The notes beneath the pieces were generated by a model. It did not search any database and was not told the origin of the DNA. It saw nothing but the letters and a program-made list of their open reading frames with translations. From IMG/VR virus record IMGVR_UViG_3300019763_000015, positions 1 to 37,308 of that record: a stretch of 37,308 bases of DNA. One strand, 5' to 3'. The stretch is from a virus. This document shows positions 16,545-25,698 of this stretch, piece after piece. A program made the translations under genes and the position numbers. Within the stretch, counting starts at the first letter, position 1, and each line of letters starts with the position of its first letter.

Positions 16545-18812
16545 TTAAATGGTTTCTGGCTCCGGTAAGAGGAGCGCTACGGTTGTGTAATTCTCTATCA
16601 CATCCAAGCTGAGAGTACCAACGTTTGACACATGCACTCGGTTATAGAGTTCATCTGGTTTAGAGAAGGTCTCCGGCTTGGGATGGCTGAAGGGAGGTTC
16701 CAAGTAGCTGAAGGGTAGAGTGTATTCTGTCTCCAGCAATTCTTGCTTGGCTCGAAGGATCTCCTCTTGAGCTTCCGCATCAACCATAAATTCACTGTAC
16801 TCTGTAGACACATCTTGAATCAACATATTGATTGCCTCATTGGCTGCGTTGATAAAGGACATACCCACTTGAAGGAAAACCTCTGCCACGGGAATCTGTG
16901 AACCAAGAAATTCAATATTGCCTGAGAACTTTTTGGATAAGGCTACTGTCACCACCGCAACAACGAAAGCCCAATCAGGACCTATCTCTTTGGCAATGGC
17001 TACGGTGGCATAATGCAAAGCGGCTGAGATGACGATTGTCTTGAGGATGAAGAGCATCAATGCTGCTATGCCCGCTTCAGCTGCAGTGACCAAACCCATC
17101 ACCCAGGCTTGCCCGGTGGAGATGGTGATGGCTACCCCTACAGCAAACAGGACCATCTTGAAAAAGGTTCGTTGATACCACTTCACCTTGGTGATCACGT
17201 AAGAGTTGATCACGATACGAAGAGACTCCTCATAGAGAGTGGATCGGGTCATCAACCCTATTCGTTGAGCAACGGTGTAGTGCAGGGGTATGATCAGGTT
17301 GTGCTCGTCTTCGCTGTTGGCTACATCCTCACAGGTGGTGACTACAGAGTGCCTTCCATAGATCTGGTTGGTGTGCACCAGACCGGTCACAATGACCTCC
17401 CTGTAGACGTTCGTGGCTACCTGGTGTCGTAGTATAAGCTTGCTGTTATCGACCCTCTGAGTGCCTGTTTTGCTGCTTGTATCAGATAGGGTGATCTCCT
17501 TGGTAGCATGGCCTACCTCCCCTATGGAGCCATTAATCAATACCGACGTAATCGACTTATATGTGATATCGATCTTTAACCCATGCTCTGTGAGGGACAT
17601 GGTTTCGGAGGGATTAATCACTTTGGTTTGGACAAGATCCACAGAGCCCTCTAAGGAGCGATTATGGACCTCTTCTGCCACACCGGAGGTATTGGTATAT
17701 GAACCAAAAGAATAGCTGTTCAGGCGCTCCGTTGAGCCTCCCAGTGCATCCCAAATAGTCTCGTCATCTGCGTCTGCCAGGTAGGTGAAGAACTCTGCCA
17801 GATAGGCCAAAGTGATTGGACTATCCGACTGAACGTCTGCACCAAACATCACGTATGCGTGGTCAATTTCAGCGATATCAGGGTTTGATTCCAGACCCCC
17901 TATGAGGGTATCAAAATCCATACCGAGCTTCTTCATGAGTAGTTTTGATGACCTATATAGGTCAGGCTCGTATGAGCTACTTATTGATCGGTTATCATAC
18001 CTTAAGGGGATGACCGGATATGAGTTAAGGCCATCCACCACATCAGAGTCTGGCTTAAGGGTAGGGTACTTATCTGAGTCCATGGCATAGTACCACCAGT
18101 TCACCAGATTCTGTGCTTCACCAGAGGCATTCAAAATACTGTACCCAGCCATAAGGTATGTGCTGCCCATGCGTAAGCCAGTAGGTAAAGGTTGAGTCTC
18201 AACAAACTGATGGGTGAATTCACTTTGGGGCACATGATTGAGTTCAGGCCTACCGTCATAGGTGATGGTGTATTGCATATCTGCTATGTAGGTAATCTGA
18301 ATGGTCTGGTTATCAGGCAGAATAATTATGTCATCAATAGCGATTTTCGCAACTAACTTGTAGGCACGCCAAGTATTAGGCAAACCCCATTCAGCAGGTG
18401 GTTGGGTAATCTCCCCTGATCTGGTATCCAGACCCCGGGTATCCAGTAGGTAAGGCAAAACCACTGTATCTGGTGTTAAGGGGATTTGGAAATTCTTACG
18501 CACCAAGCAACCATGTGGTAGGGATAAATCTTGTTTGATTACCTCGGCAACTACAGTATCATCCAGTTGATCTGAAGAGCTGTGGTGATTGTTGGGAAGA
18601 CCCAGGATATAGTGATCCCGGGCATACCGTAAGGCTGCATCCACCTTGACCCCCATACCACCAAGAGCTGTGTTTACAATAGAGCTACCAATAGGCTCAT
18701 CCTTAAGGATGGCATATAGTACAGCATCCTCAAGGGCAAACTCTGTGGGTTGTACAAGGGGAGTGGTGAAGGAGTATACGTCAATACGTTTCTTACTGCC
18801 AAATATGCTCAT
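16545..18812 (-). CDS. Large structural protein with membrane-active region (755 aa, N4 gp53 position)
   Basis: Residues 1-540 look beta-rich and structural (many short polar strands, Ser/Thr/Tyr-rich). Residues about 550-625 hold two or three strongly hydrophobic helices (MVLFAVGVAITISTG, IAALMLFILKTIVISAAL, FVVAVVTVALS), and the C-terminus is polar. A large soluble part plus a hydrophobic hairpin suggests a tail or ejection component that inserts in the host membrane. It sits between the 350-aa repeat protein and the gp52-like gene, matching N4 gene order. The exact role is unknown. An intrinsic terminator precedes the gene. Confidence 0.6.
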   Translation of the reverse strand: MSIFGSKKRIDVYSFTTPLVQPTEFALEDAVLYAILKDEPIGSSIVNTALGGMGVKVDAALRYARDHYILGLPNNHHSSSDQLDDTVVAEVIKQDLSLPHGCLVRKNFQIPLTPDTVVLPYLLDTRGLDTRSGEITQPPAEWGLPNTWRAYKLVAKIAIDDIIILPDNQTIQITYIADMQYTITYDGRPELNHVPQSEFTHQFVETQPLPTGLRMGSTYLMAGYSILNASGEAQNLVNWWYYAMDSDKYPTLKPDSDVVDGLNSYPVIPLRYDNRSISSSYEPDLYRSSKLLMKKLGMDFDTLIGGLESNPDIAEIDHAYVMFGADVQSDSPITLAYLAEFFTYLADADDETIWDALGGSTERLNSYSFGSYTNTSGVAEEVHNRSLEGSVDLVQTKVINPSETMSLTEHGLKIDITYKSITSVLINGSIGEVGHATKEITLSDTSSKTGTQRVDNSKLILRHQVATNVYREVIVTGLVHTNQIYGRHSVVTTCEDVANSEDEHNLIIPLHYTVAQRIGLMTRSTLYEESLRIVINSYVITKVKWYQRTFFKMVLFAVGVAITISTGQAWVMGLVTAAEAGIAALMLFILKTIVISAALHYATVAIAKEIGPDWAFVVAVVTVALSKKFSGNIEFLGSQIPVAEVFLQVGMSFINAANEAINMLIQDVSTEYSEFMVDAEAQEEILRAKQELLETEYTLPFSYLEPPFSHPKPETFSKPDELYNRVHVSNVGTLSLDVIENYTTVALLLPEPETI

Positions 18813-18822
18813 AGGACACCTA

Positions 18823-18847
18823 CAAAAATAGGGGCCGAAGCCCCTAT
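18823..18847 (-). terminator. Intrinsic terminator after the 350-aa gene
   Basis: On the minus strand ATAGGGGC and GCCCCTAT form a perfect 8-bp stem (18828-18835 and 18840-18847) closed by a TTCG tetraloop and followed by TTTTTG. This is a classic rho-independent terminator between the 350-aa and 755-aa genes, probably partial, since the genes beyond are also needed late. Confidence 0.85.
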
Positions 18848-18872
18848 CTGATTTGATGGTATGTGGAGAGGA

Positions 18873-19925
18873 TTAGGTGAGGCCAACACCTTCACGGGCT
18901 TTGGTCATCAAACTGCCCAGGGAGGCGTCATCAAGTTTGTTGGTGGCGTTGGCTGTGGCAGCACCTACCGTGGCATCAACGTTCCAAGCCTCGGCTGCGA
19001 TCTTGAGAAGCTTCTGTTCTGCATCCCGGGCAAAGCCACTGATCTGAGCAGAGTAAAGATCCTGCTGCTTCTTGACTGAACCCTGCACAGAGGCAGAGGT
19101 ATTCAATGCTTCTGTGGTGAGAGGAATCGTATCACTGGTTTGTGCCAATTCGGTCATGGTCTTCTGAGCCAAAAAGATTTTCTCAGCATCAGCTTTTGCT
19201 TTCTGACTCTCGGCCAAATCTACTTGAGCCTTGGCGACACCGGAGATGGTTGTAGACGAATCCTTACCCAAGTCATTGGGTTTGGTCTTGCTGGTTTGTG
19301 CCAGCTCTGTAACAACCTTTTGTTCGGTCAAATCTGCAGTAGCTTTAGCTTGAGCAAGAGCATATTCTGAAATGCCTGAAATGGTATCAGCATCGTTGAA
19401 ACCATACCCGGCCAAGCGGGCCTGGGTAATACCAACATCAGTCTGAGCCAGTTCAGAGATGATCTTCTGACCAACATAATCCTTATTGGCTTTATCGGTT
19501 AACACCTTGGATTCCGCCAAGAGGATGTCCTGAGCAGCCAATTCCAGTTTACGTTTAATCAAACCTTGGATCTCTGTGGAGATATTGAAGCCTAAACCTT
19601 CCGGGAGAGAGTCCGCAGTGTTGGCTAATTCAGAAGCTGTCTGCTGACGGATGAGACCAATCTCTGCAGCAATCCGTTTCTCATTTTGATGGTTCATGAG
19701 ATAGTTCACGGATTGCCCCAGTACAGCACTGAGAGCACCCAGATAAACTGTGGCATACTCAGCATTGCTGATCCTGTTGTTGTCCCACTCCTCCACCAAG
19801 TGCAACTTGACCGAGTTCATCAGGATATCAAATACCCCGGTACCAGACAGACTCTTGGTGGTGAGTTGGGTTACATCAGGAGGTTGGGTATCCTCCAGGA
19901 TTCGTATAGGATCTAAAGCATTCAT
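18873..19925 (-). CDS. Structural protein with four helical repeats (350 aa, N4 gp54 position)
   Basis: After an N-terminal domain (1-90) the protein contains four degenerate repeats of 49-58 residues with the core QKxxxELAQT: 95 (QTASELANT), 153, 202 and 254. Each is followed by a Pro/Gly turn and a helix rich in Ala, Lys and Gln. This predicts a rod or bundle of helical hairpins. Position, abundance-type composition and a following strong terminator suggest a virion protein made in many copies. In N4 the gene at this place is a structural protein. I infer a virion role only. Confidence 0.65.
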   Translation of the reverse strand: MNALDPIRILEDTQPPDVTQLTTKSLSGTGVFDILMNSVKLHLVEEWDNNRISNAEYATVYLGALSAVLGQSVNYLMNHQNEKRIAAEIGLIRQQTASELANTADSLPEGLGFNISTEIQGLIKRKLELAAQDILLAESKVLTDKANKDYVGQKIISELAQTDVGITQARLAGYGFNDADTISGISEYALAQAKATADLTEQKVVTELAQTSKTKPNDLGKDSSTTISGVAKAQVDLAESQKAKADAEKIFLAQKTMTELAQTSDTIPLTTEALNTSASVQGSVKKQQDLYSAQISGFARDAEQKLLKIAAEAWNVDATVGAATANATNKLDDASLGSLMTKAREGVGLT

Positions 19926-19927
19926 GC

Positions 19928-20482
19928 TTAATCCTCCACCTCATCCTTTGCCTGCTTAGCAGCCAGGGTCTTGAGCTCTTCCTCGGTAAGGGGATCGAGA
20001 TCACCGATGGCAAATTCCCGGACCAGCTTGCTCCGCTTCTCACTGCGGCCATTGACCTTCTTGGTGTAGAAGGACTGGAACTTCCGTTCCTTCAGAACCT
20101 CAATGATGGCCACGGGCAAGTGCCAACCTTCATCAGCGTTGAAGGGGATGAACTCCTTGATGGTGCCGATGGCCGAGTTGCCAATAGAGATGATCTCTCC
20201 GGACCAACTGGCTTTGGCCGGGTTCAGGCAGGTGATCTGCACACGCTTGAGTTTGAGGGCCTCCATACGGAGCCGGTAGTTGCGCTGAGCCTCAGTCTCT
20301 TTGGGCTTTACCTGCTTCCCCTTCGGGACCGGTTCATCCTTTACAACCTCGCCGGAGGTATGAGCTGCAATCTTTTCTTTGAGTTTATCCAGGCCAATAC
20401 TGGGATGGTAGGTGATGCCCATCTTGTCGGCACGTTCTTTCAGGAGGTCAAGCTCGGTAGGGGTAGCTGCTTCGGTGGTCAT
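19928..20482 (-). CDS. Late protein with N-terminal HeH/LEM-like helix pair (184 aa, N4 gp55 position)
   Basis: Residues about 8-42 (ELDLLKERADKMGITYHPS, then LDKLKEKIAAH) follow the HeH/LEM-like pattern of two helices around a GITY turn, a fold that can bind nucleic acid or protein. A charged Lys/Glu linker follows (45-70), then a beta-rich domain with many basic residues. It lies just downstream of the capsid gene, past a strong terminator. N4-like phages carry a protein of unknown function here. A head-completion or DNA-associated virion role is possible but not shown. Confidence 0.6.
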   Translation of the reverse strand: MTTEAATPTELDLLKERADKMGITYHPSIGLDKLKEKIAAHTSGEVVKDEPVPKGKQVKPKETEAQRNYRLRMEALKLKRVQITCLNPAKASWSGEIISIGNSAIGTIKEFIPFNADEGWHLPVAIIEVLKERKFQSFYTKKVNGRSEKRSKLVREFAIGDLDPLTEEELKTLAAKQAKDEVED

Positions 20483-20502
20483 GATATTTCCTTTCTTGGT
20501 TC

Positions 20503-20527
20503 AAAAAGCCTCCCCCGGAGGGGAGGC
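20503..20527 (-). terminator. Intrinsic terminator after the capsid gene
   Basis: On the minus strand GCCTCCCC and GGGGAGGC (stem 20508-20515 with 20520-20527, 4-base loop) are followed by TTTTTGA. It begins 17 bases past the capsid stop. Placement right after the most highly needed product fits dosage control of later genes. Confidence 0.88.
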
Positions 20528-20543
20528 AGTTACAGGGAGTGGG

Positions 20544-21917
20544 TTACACGCGGCCGACGGAGTAGATGATGGCAATGCGTTCGGAACGCAGAGTCATGAA
20601 GCCGTACCACCACATGATGGACATGAACCCAGTCTGGCCGTAGGGATCGTTGCGGTCTGCCGTGGCATACCCGGGCTTCTTGTGGAAGATCTGGAACTTG
20701 GTGCCTTTGCCGGAGGTCTGGAAGCCAATGGTGGTGAAGGACTCGGAACCAATGACCAGCATGGGGAAGACATCGTACTTGCTGCCGGTAGTGCGGTAAC
20801 CGGCATTGGATGCAGTAGCCGTTGCCCCGGCGCCTGCCCAATGCTGCATCTCGGGAACCACAACGATACGGAACTGGCCAACAGTACCAACCTCACCGTT
20901 GAGCAGTTTGGTGCCGGCAGCGTAATGGGCGGTACGGATGAAGGCTTCGTTGTTGAAGTGATCAGTCATGCGCTCAATGGTGGGCAACATCTCAGAACCG
21001 ATCAGCATGGCCCGGGCAGCAGGGATGACTTTGGTATCCACCATCCTGGTGCCGGAGATGATCTTGGTGTCCTTAGGGCAACGGTTGTTGTCCAGCTCAA
21101 TGGACAGGGCAGAGAGGTCTGCATAGGTCACTTCGCAGATGGCACCGGTTTCACCAGAGATGGTCTTCTTGGTGGTGGCAGCACCAGCGTAACGGATAAC
21201 CCCGGCAGCGTTGAGGAGGTCGATCTGCAGAGCATCCTCGGTCATCTCATGAGCGCCACGAAGCATCTCACGGTTAACATGGGACATGAGCTCGGCATCG
21301 GTATCGAAGTCCACGCTGTCCTTGGTGTATTCGTCGAAGAAGCCGAACTTCTCCATGGTGCCTTCCAGCTCCAGGCGTTTGAAGCCAACACGGTTCACAC
21401 GGCCACCGTGCTCGGAAAGAGCTGGGAGCTTGGCTGCGATGGTGCCGACATCTTTGCTGGAACCATAAAGGTTACCAGAGCCGTTGGTGACGATCATCAC
21501 ATCGGCTTCATCCTGGGTAATACGGGTAGCCGTAACGGCAGCAGCAATGGCGGTATCAGCTGCATCGACAGAAACAAAGCCATCAGAGTTGCCGGTAACA
21601 ACAGCGTCAGAGACAAGCTCATGGCCATCATCAGCGAAGACATAAAACTTGGCTGCTTGGAGAAGGGCACCTTTTGCGTCGATGCCCTGGTCGTTGATGT
21701 TGCGGTCGTCGAGCAAAGGCATGTAGTGGTACCGCTTGATCTTCTTGCCGAAGTGCTTAGGCATGGCGGTCACGTCAGCCAGGGGGGTGAAGTAGATTTC
21801 CTTCTGTAGCTCAATGAGAGCTTTGCGGATGTAGTAGAAATCCTGAAGTTGGGTACCGACAGAACTGTCAGTCCCGTCCCCATACATACGTTGTCCAGTG
21901 TTTACATCAATAGTCAT
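20544..21917 (-). CDS. Major capsid protein, N4 gp56 family
   Basis: The 457-aa protein has the features of N4-gp56-type HK97-fold capsid proteins: an N-terminal helix (LQDFYYIRKALIELQKEIYFTPLADVTAMPKHFGKKIKRYHYMP, split about 25-67), a long spine-helix region (about 215-250), and a C-terminal strand ending FMTLRSERIAIIYSV. N4 gp56 is 401 aa, so this version has an insertion, perhaps residues 95-165 (VVTGNSDGFVSVDAADTAI and on), a surface-domain candidate. Genes upstream are scaffold-like and portal; a terminator follows. Start 21917 with AGGA nine bases upstream. Confidence 0.88.
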   Translation of the reverse strand: MTIDVNTGQRMYGDGTDSSVGTQLQDFYYIRKALIELQKEIYFTPLADVTAMPKHFGKKIKRYHYMPLLDDRNINDQGIDAKGALLQAAKFYVFADDGHELVSDAVVTGNSDGFVSVDAADTAIAAAVTATRITQDEADVMIVTNGSGNLYGSSKDVGTIAAKLPALSEHGGRVNRVGFKRLELEGTMEKFGFFDEYTKDSVDFDTDAELMSHVNREMLRGAHEMTEDALQIDLLNAAGVIRYAGAATTKKTISGETGAICEVTYADLSALSIELDNNRCPKDTKIISGTRMVDTKVIPAARAMLIGSEMLPTIERMTDHFNNEAFIRTAHYAAGTKLLNGEVGTVGQFRIVVVPEMQHWAGAGATATASNAGYRTTGSKYDVFPMLVIGSESFTTIGFQTSGKGTKFQIFHKKPGYATADRNDPYGQTGFMSIMWWYGFMTLRSERIAIIYSVGRV

Positions 21918-21929
21918 GATGATAATTCC

Positions 21930-23090
21930 TTATGCTTTGATGCCGAGAAGCTTGGGATCCAGTTTGTTGAATTCCTCTTCGTCGAGATCAAGTGGGTTGA
22001 AGTTGGGCGGTAATTTGGCGATCTTCTTGTTGTTGGATCGGGTAGGGCTTGCAGCCTTTTTCTGTGCAACCCTCTTGGCTTCCTTGGCGGGGTCAGGAGT
22101 TTTGGTCTTAGCAGCCTTCTGAGAGACATCAGGCTGGGCCTGAGTGGTCTGGTCATTGAAGGCTCCTTCGGTCTGCATCCTGGTGCCCACGGCCCGATAA
22201 GCGTCGAGGTCAGAGACTCCGGCAAGCTTGCCCAGACTGCGTTCGTACTGGACCACATCCATCACCTTGTCATAAACACCAGCGAGCTTGTGCTCGTTGA
22301 TGGTGGCTATGATGGCGGGATTGTTGGCCGCTTCGGTGGAACTGGCAGCATCCCACACTTTGGTGACGGTGTTGAGAGTATCCTGGTATGTGGTTGTGCC
22401 CTTAATGGACTCCAGTACCGTATCCAGTTCTACCTCTTCATCCGATGCTGTGTGGTTCTCGGGTGTGTACCCACCCTCTGCCTTCATATCAATTTCGAGA
22501 GGGTCAATGCTGTGCTTCTTGAGCAGAGCAGTGATTGCCTCAGGGTTCCCTTTATAAGCCTCGATGGCCATGGAGAGTTCAGACTCATCCAAGAGGCCGT
22601 TGTTCTCCAGGGTCTTCAAAGCCTTTCTGGCAGGCTTCATACCCGCCATCTTCTGGCTGTAGTCGATACCCATTTGAGCCATGCGTTGAAGGTCTTCGAT
22701 GGACTTGGGTTTCACCTCCCGGCCATTGGCCTTGAAAGGAGTCAGGACTTTGGCCAGGATCTCAGCAGAGAGTTCTTCTCCTTTGGTCTCCTTATCGTCC
22801 TTGGTTTCATCAGCACCCTTGTCCTCTTCTTCCTCGGTTTCCTCGGGCTCTTCTTCCTCAGCTGCATCAGGATCATCCCGTTCCCCGGGATCTTCTTCTT
22901 CCTCTTCCCCAGGGTCCTCTTCCTCTTCAGCAGGATCTTCCTCAGTGTCCTCGACATCAGCCTCTTCTTCTGCCTGCTGGGTGTCGTCTTCACCATCTTG
23001 CCCATCTTCCCCTTCCGGGGGAAGCTTGGGCTCAGGTGCGTTGAGGAAGTCCTCATCGCTCATGTTATCGTAGTCGATCTCTTCAGGCAT
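21930..23090 (-). CDS. Scaffold-like head assembly protein (N4 gp57 position)
   Basis: The first 110 residues are extremely acidic (long Glu/Asp runs). They are followed by a helical part with ILAKVLTPFKANGREVKPKS, DLQRMAQMGIDYSQKMAGMKP and a Pro-free helix to about 185, then linker and a basic C-terminus (KAAKTKTPDPAKEAKR to the end). The acidic start, helical centre and basic end, directly upstream of the capsid gene, are typical of podoviral scaffolding proteins, including the N4 gp57-like family. The basic tail would bind the capsid shell. No protease is seen nearby, so it is probably released intact. Confidence 0.75.
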   Translation of the reverse strand: MPEEIDYDNMSDEDFLNAPEPKLPPEGEDGQDGEDDTQQAEEEADVEDTEEDPAEEEEDPGEEEEEDPGERDDPDAAEEEEPEETEEEEDKGADETKDDKETKGEELSAEILAKVLTPFKANGREVKPKSIEDLQRMAQMGIDYSQKMAGMKPARKALKTLENNGLLDESELSMAIEAYKGNPEAITALLKKHSIDPLEIDMKAEGGYTPENHTASDEEVELDTVLESIKGTTTYQDTLNTVTKVWDAASSTEAANNPAIIATINEHKLAGVYDKVMDVVQYERSLGKLAGVSDLDAYRAVGTRMQTEGAFNDQTTQAQPDVSQKAAKTKTPDPAKEAKRVAQKKAASPTRSNNKKIAKLPPNFNPLDLDEEEFNKLDPKLLGIKA

Positions 23091-23091
23091 G

Positions 23092-23454
23092 CTACACCTC
23101 CTTGTCTTCTACGTTGATGGATGCCCGAAGGGACTCGATGGTGGCTTCAGCCACTTCCTTGGTTTCGAGAGCCATGTTGCCCTGGACCATGATGTGGTTG
23201 AGGAACTTGTTGAAGAAGCCAACAGCATCAATCTCCCGGGAGATGTATGCCTGGTTGTCTGCATCCTTCAAGGCCTCCATGGCTTTACTGCGGACAAGCC
23301 CAGCAGCATACGTAACGAGGAATTCATCCAGGATCAGCTTCTTGAAGTCTGCATTGTCCTGGAGCCTCTTGAGAGCATCGGCCAGTACCAGATGCTTCTC
23401 AGCGTTTTCGATGTCTGCTGCCAATTCCTTGATTTCCTGATCGTACACGATCAC
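23092..23454 (-). CDS. Small helical head-gene protein (120 aa, N4 gp58 position)
   Basis: The short, fully helical, acidic protein (EIKELAADIENAEKHLVLADALKRL and on) has no recognised motif. It starts six bases after the portal gene ends and its stop lies one base from the scaffold-like start, so the three genes are tightly coupled. N4-like phages also have a small gene between portal and scaffold. A role in head assembly is inferred only from position. Confidence 0.55.
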   Translation of the reverse strand: MIVYDQEIKELAADIENAEKHLVLADALKRLQDNADFKKLILDEFLVTYAAGLVRSKAMEALKDADNQAYISREIDAVGFFNKFLNHIMVQGNMALETKEVAEATIESLRASINVEDKEV

Positions 23455-23459
23455 CTCCG

Positions 23460-25643
23460 TTAATCTTTCTTGGTTTCAGATTTGTTCTGCTTGTCCGCTT
23501 CAGCCTTGACCAAAGTGGCCGTTAAATTATGTTCTGCGTTTCTATCCAGTTTGTCAAGCTCTTGCTGGTGATCCAGGCCAGTATGTTTAGCCAGGTAGTC
23601 CAGATTTCGGTTGTCTGCTGAGCTATGCAGATCACGAGACTTGGCCACTTCAGTACCAGCCTTCGACTCGTTGAGATGGCCTTGAGTTGCATCTTTATAA
23701 CCACGTGCACCATTGGCCTGTGCCTCAGTGAGATGCTTCGCTTCGAGAGCCCTCTCTTTAGCAATCTGAGCATCAAGGAGTTCTACCTCCTTCTGAGCCT
23801 TTGCAACTGCCAGTGGATCAGGCTTTGGCTCATACTCTTCGATACGTTTAGCAAACTCTGGCATCTTACGCAAGCGTGCAAGTTCAGCTCTGATCATTCT
23901 TATTTCAACAGGGTCACCGTTGGGACCGGTGGTCTGAAGAAGAAAAGCCAGTTCTTCTGCCTTCTTATTGTCTTCTTCAGCAGTGCTAATCGCCAGAGCA
24001 ATATCAAACTTACCAGCCAGATCATCTCTGCGGACCGTGACAAATTCCTCATCGGTGATTCGAACTACCTCCTCCTCGGAAAGGAAGACAGCATTCATGG
24101 CAACGATCATCCGACCGATCTCTTTAACACCTTGAGCCAAACGAAGAAGGATACCTGCCTCGCGTTTACTGGCTGCATCCATGGCATCACGGCCACCACC
24201 TACACTATCACCCAGGGCCTTGGAGTTGATGCCTGAACCAAAAGCCTTAACACCAGACAGACTCTCCGCATCGGCATTCTGCATAGCCACCATGTTGTAG
24301 GCAGACTGGGGGATTTCCGGGTAAGTGTGCTGGTACACAGAATGGGAAGGATCGCCTTGGCCATTGTAAACGTAATCATCACCACGCTTGAGCTTTCTCA
24401 TGTTGGTGGCATTCACAAAGCCTTGACGTACCCCTGTCTGGCTGTTGGCCGATCTACCCAGGAGGTCAATCATACCCCTGGTGACAGCACCAATGATCTG
24501 CTGGTTCTCTTCCAGCAGCTCACCATCAGGCTCTCCATAAACAGACTTCCTCTTAGGCATGTAGACTGACTTGGCAAAAGGAGGTCTCTTGAAAGGGAAA
24601 GGGTTCTCTTCCAGGCGGATCATTACCCGGCCGACCCAGGAAGCCACGATGGGTACAGCAACCCCTGTATCGTGGATATCCCAGCTGCCCCAGTAGGTGG
24701 TCACCACAAACTCTTTTCTTGGTTCATCCTTGAAGGAGAAAGAGGTGATGTCATCGCTGTCTTTGAAGTCTGAAGAACCCAGAGGATCTGCTTCCTCAAT
24801 CAGGATATGGTTCAGGTTCTTGTATCGACCATCCCTCTTCAGCTCGGACAGGGAAGCCTTGTGCTTCTTGCCAATGAAACGAGCCTTCTTCAAGTCCCCA
24901 TTACAAGTGGGGTCAATGAAGATGTTGGACATCTCACAGACCTCAAGAGCAGGGAAGTTGGCAGTCTCCTTAACCCGGAGCACTGTCTGGGTACCGGTCT
25001 GCCTGGCCTCATAAAGGATCCCTGTTTTGACGAAGGTCATAATGGCTTGGTCCATCCCCTCGTTCATGTGCTCCCAGTAGAGGTCTTGGCTGGTCTGCTT
25101 GATCTGCAGCAGGTACAGGTACCGTTGAGCCAGACCAGGGTCCTGAGAAGGGATGAACTCATAAACAGGCTCTTCCTCCTCAACCTCTTCCTGGTGGGTT
25201 ACCCAGGATACCTCAACCAGTACCGTACCGGTATCCACTGCTTCTCGGACAAAGGCATCGAAGAAGTCCACCTTGTCAATGTAAGTGTTGAACTGGTGAT
25301 TCAAAACCAAAGCATTCTGCTTGGCCCTCTTGGCATCACCAGCAGTGGTGGGATATACGTTGAAGACATCCGGTGTGCTCAGGAAGGGGTTGGACAAACT
25401 GGCATACCGCCACTCTGCATGCTTCCGGATTACCTTGGGTGCTACAGAAGATCTGCCAGGGACCTTGGCCGGCTTGGCCTTACCCTCGATTGCCATGTTA
25501 TCCAACCAACGATCAACATCCTGTTGGTGGATGCCTTGGTCAACTTCTGCATCATCGATGTTTTGTTTGAGATCACTGACCGTTGGAGCATTTGCCCAAT
25601 CAGGTGCCAGGTTCTCTTTTTCTATCTCTAAAGTTTCTGTCAT
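23460..25643 (-). CDS. Portal protein, N4 gp59 type
   Basis: At 727 aa it is near the N4 portal (763 aa). The start region (DWANAPTVSDLKQNIDDAEVD), the motif RKHAEWRYASLSNPFLSTPDVF (about 73-94), AVDTGTVLVEVSW, LEVCEMSNIFIDPTC, the FPFKRPPFAK segment and a long Lys/Glu/Ala-rich coiled C-terminus (about 600-727) are characteristic of N4-like and many other podoviral portals. Twelve copies would form the DNA channel at one vertex. Neighbours are the small head protein, the scaffold-like protein and tail-fibre genes. The start at 25643 has GAGAGGA upstream. Confidence 0.88.
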   Translation of the reverse strand: MTETLEIEKENLAPDWANAPTVSDLKQNIDDAEVDQGIHQQDVDRWLDNMAIEGKAKPAKVPGRSSVAPKVIRKHAEWRYASLSNPFLSTPDVFNVYPTTAGDAKRAKQNALVLNHQFNTYIDKVDFFDAFVREAVDTGTVLVEVSWVTHQEEVEEEEPVYEFIPSQDPGLAQRYLYLLQIKQTSQDLYWEHMNEGMDQAIMTFVKTGILYEARQTGTQTVLRVKETANFPALEVCEMSNIFIDPTCNGDLKKARFIGKKHKASLSELKRDGRYKNLNHILIEEADPLGSSDFKDSDDITSFSFKDEPRKEFVVTTYWGSWDIHDTGVAVPIVASWVGRVMIRLEENPFPFKRPPFAKSVYMPKRKSVYGEPDGELLEENQQIIGAVTRGMIDLLGRSANSQTGVRQGFVNATNMRKLKRGDDYVYNGQGDPSHSVYQHTYPEIPQSAYNMVAMQNADAESLSGVKAFGSGINSKALGDSVGGGRDAMDAASKREAGILLRLAQGVKEIGRMIVAMNAVFLSEEEVVRITDEEFVTVRRDDLAGKFDIALAISTAEEDNKKAEELAFLLQTTGPNGDPVEIRMIRAELARLRKMPEFAKRIEEYEPKPDPLAVAKAQKEVELLDAQIAKERALEAKHLTEAQANGARGYKDATQGHLNESKAGTEVAKSRDLHSSADNRNLDYLAKHTGLDHQQELDKLDRNAEHNLTATLVKAEADKQNKSETKKD

Positions 25644-25698
25644 AGGTTCCTCTCAAAGGTTTTGGCAAATGTACATGGATGAACCAAAAAGATCAAGC

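Noticed and set aside
20412-21809. 465-codon plus-strand frame opposite the capsid gene
   Set aside because: It lies wholly antisense to a recognised capsid gene and has no ribosome site or protein-like domain pattern; it is a codon-bias shadow.
22290-23117. 275-codon plus-strand frame with many Phe/Leu runs
   Set aside because: It is the antisense of the Glu/Asp-rich scaffold gene; the apparent membrane segments come from reversed GAG/GAA codons.
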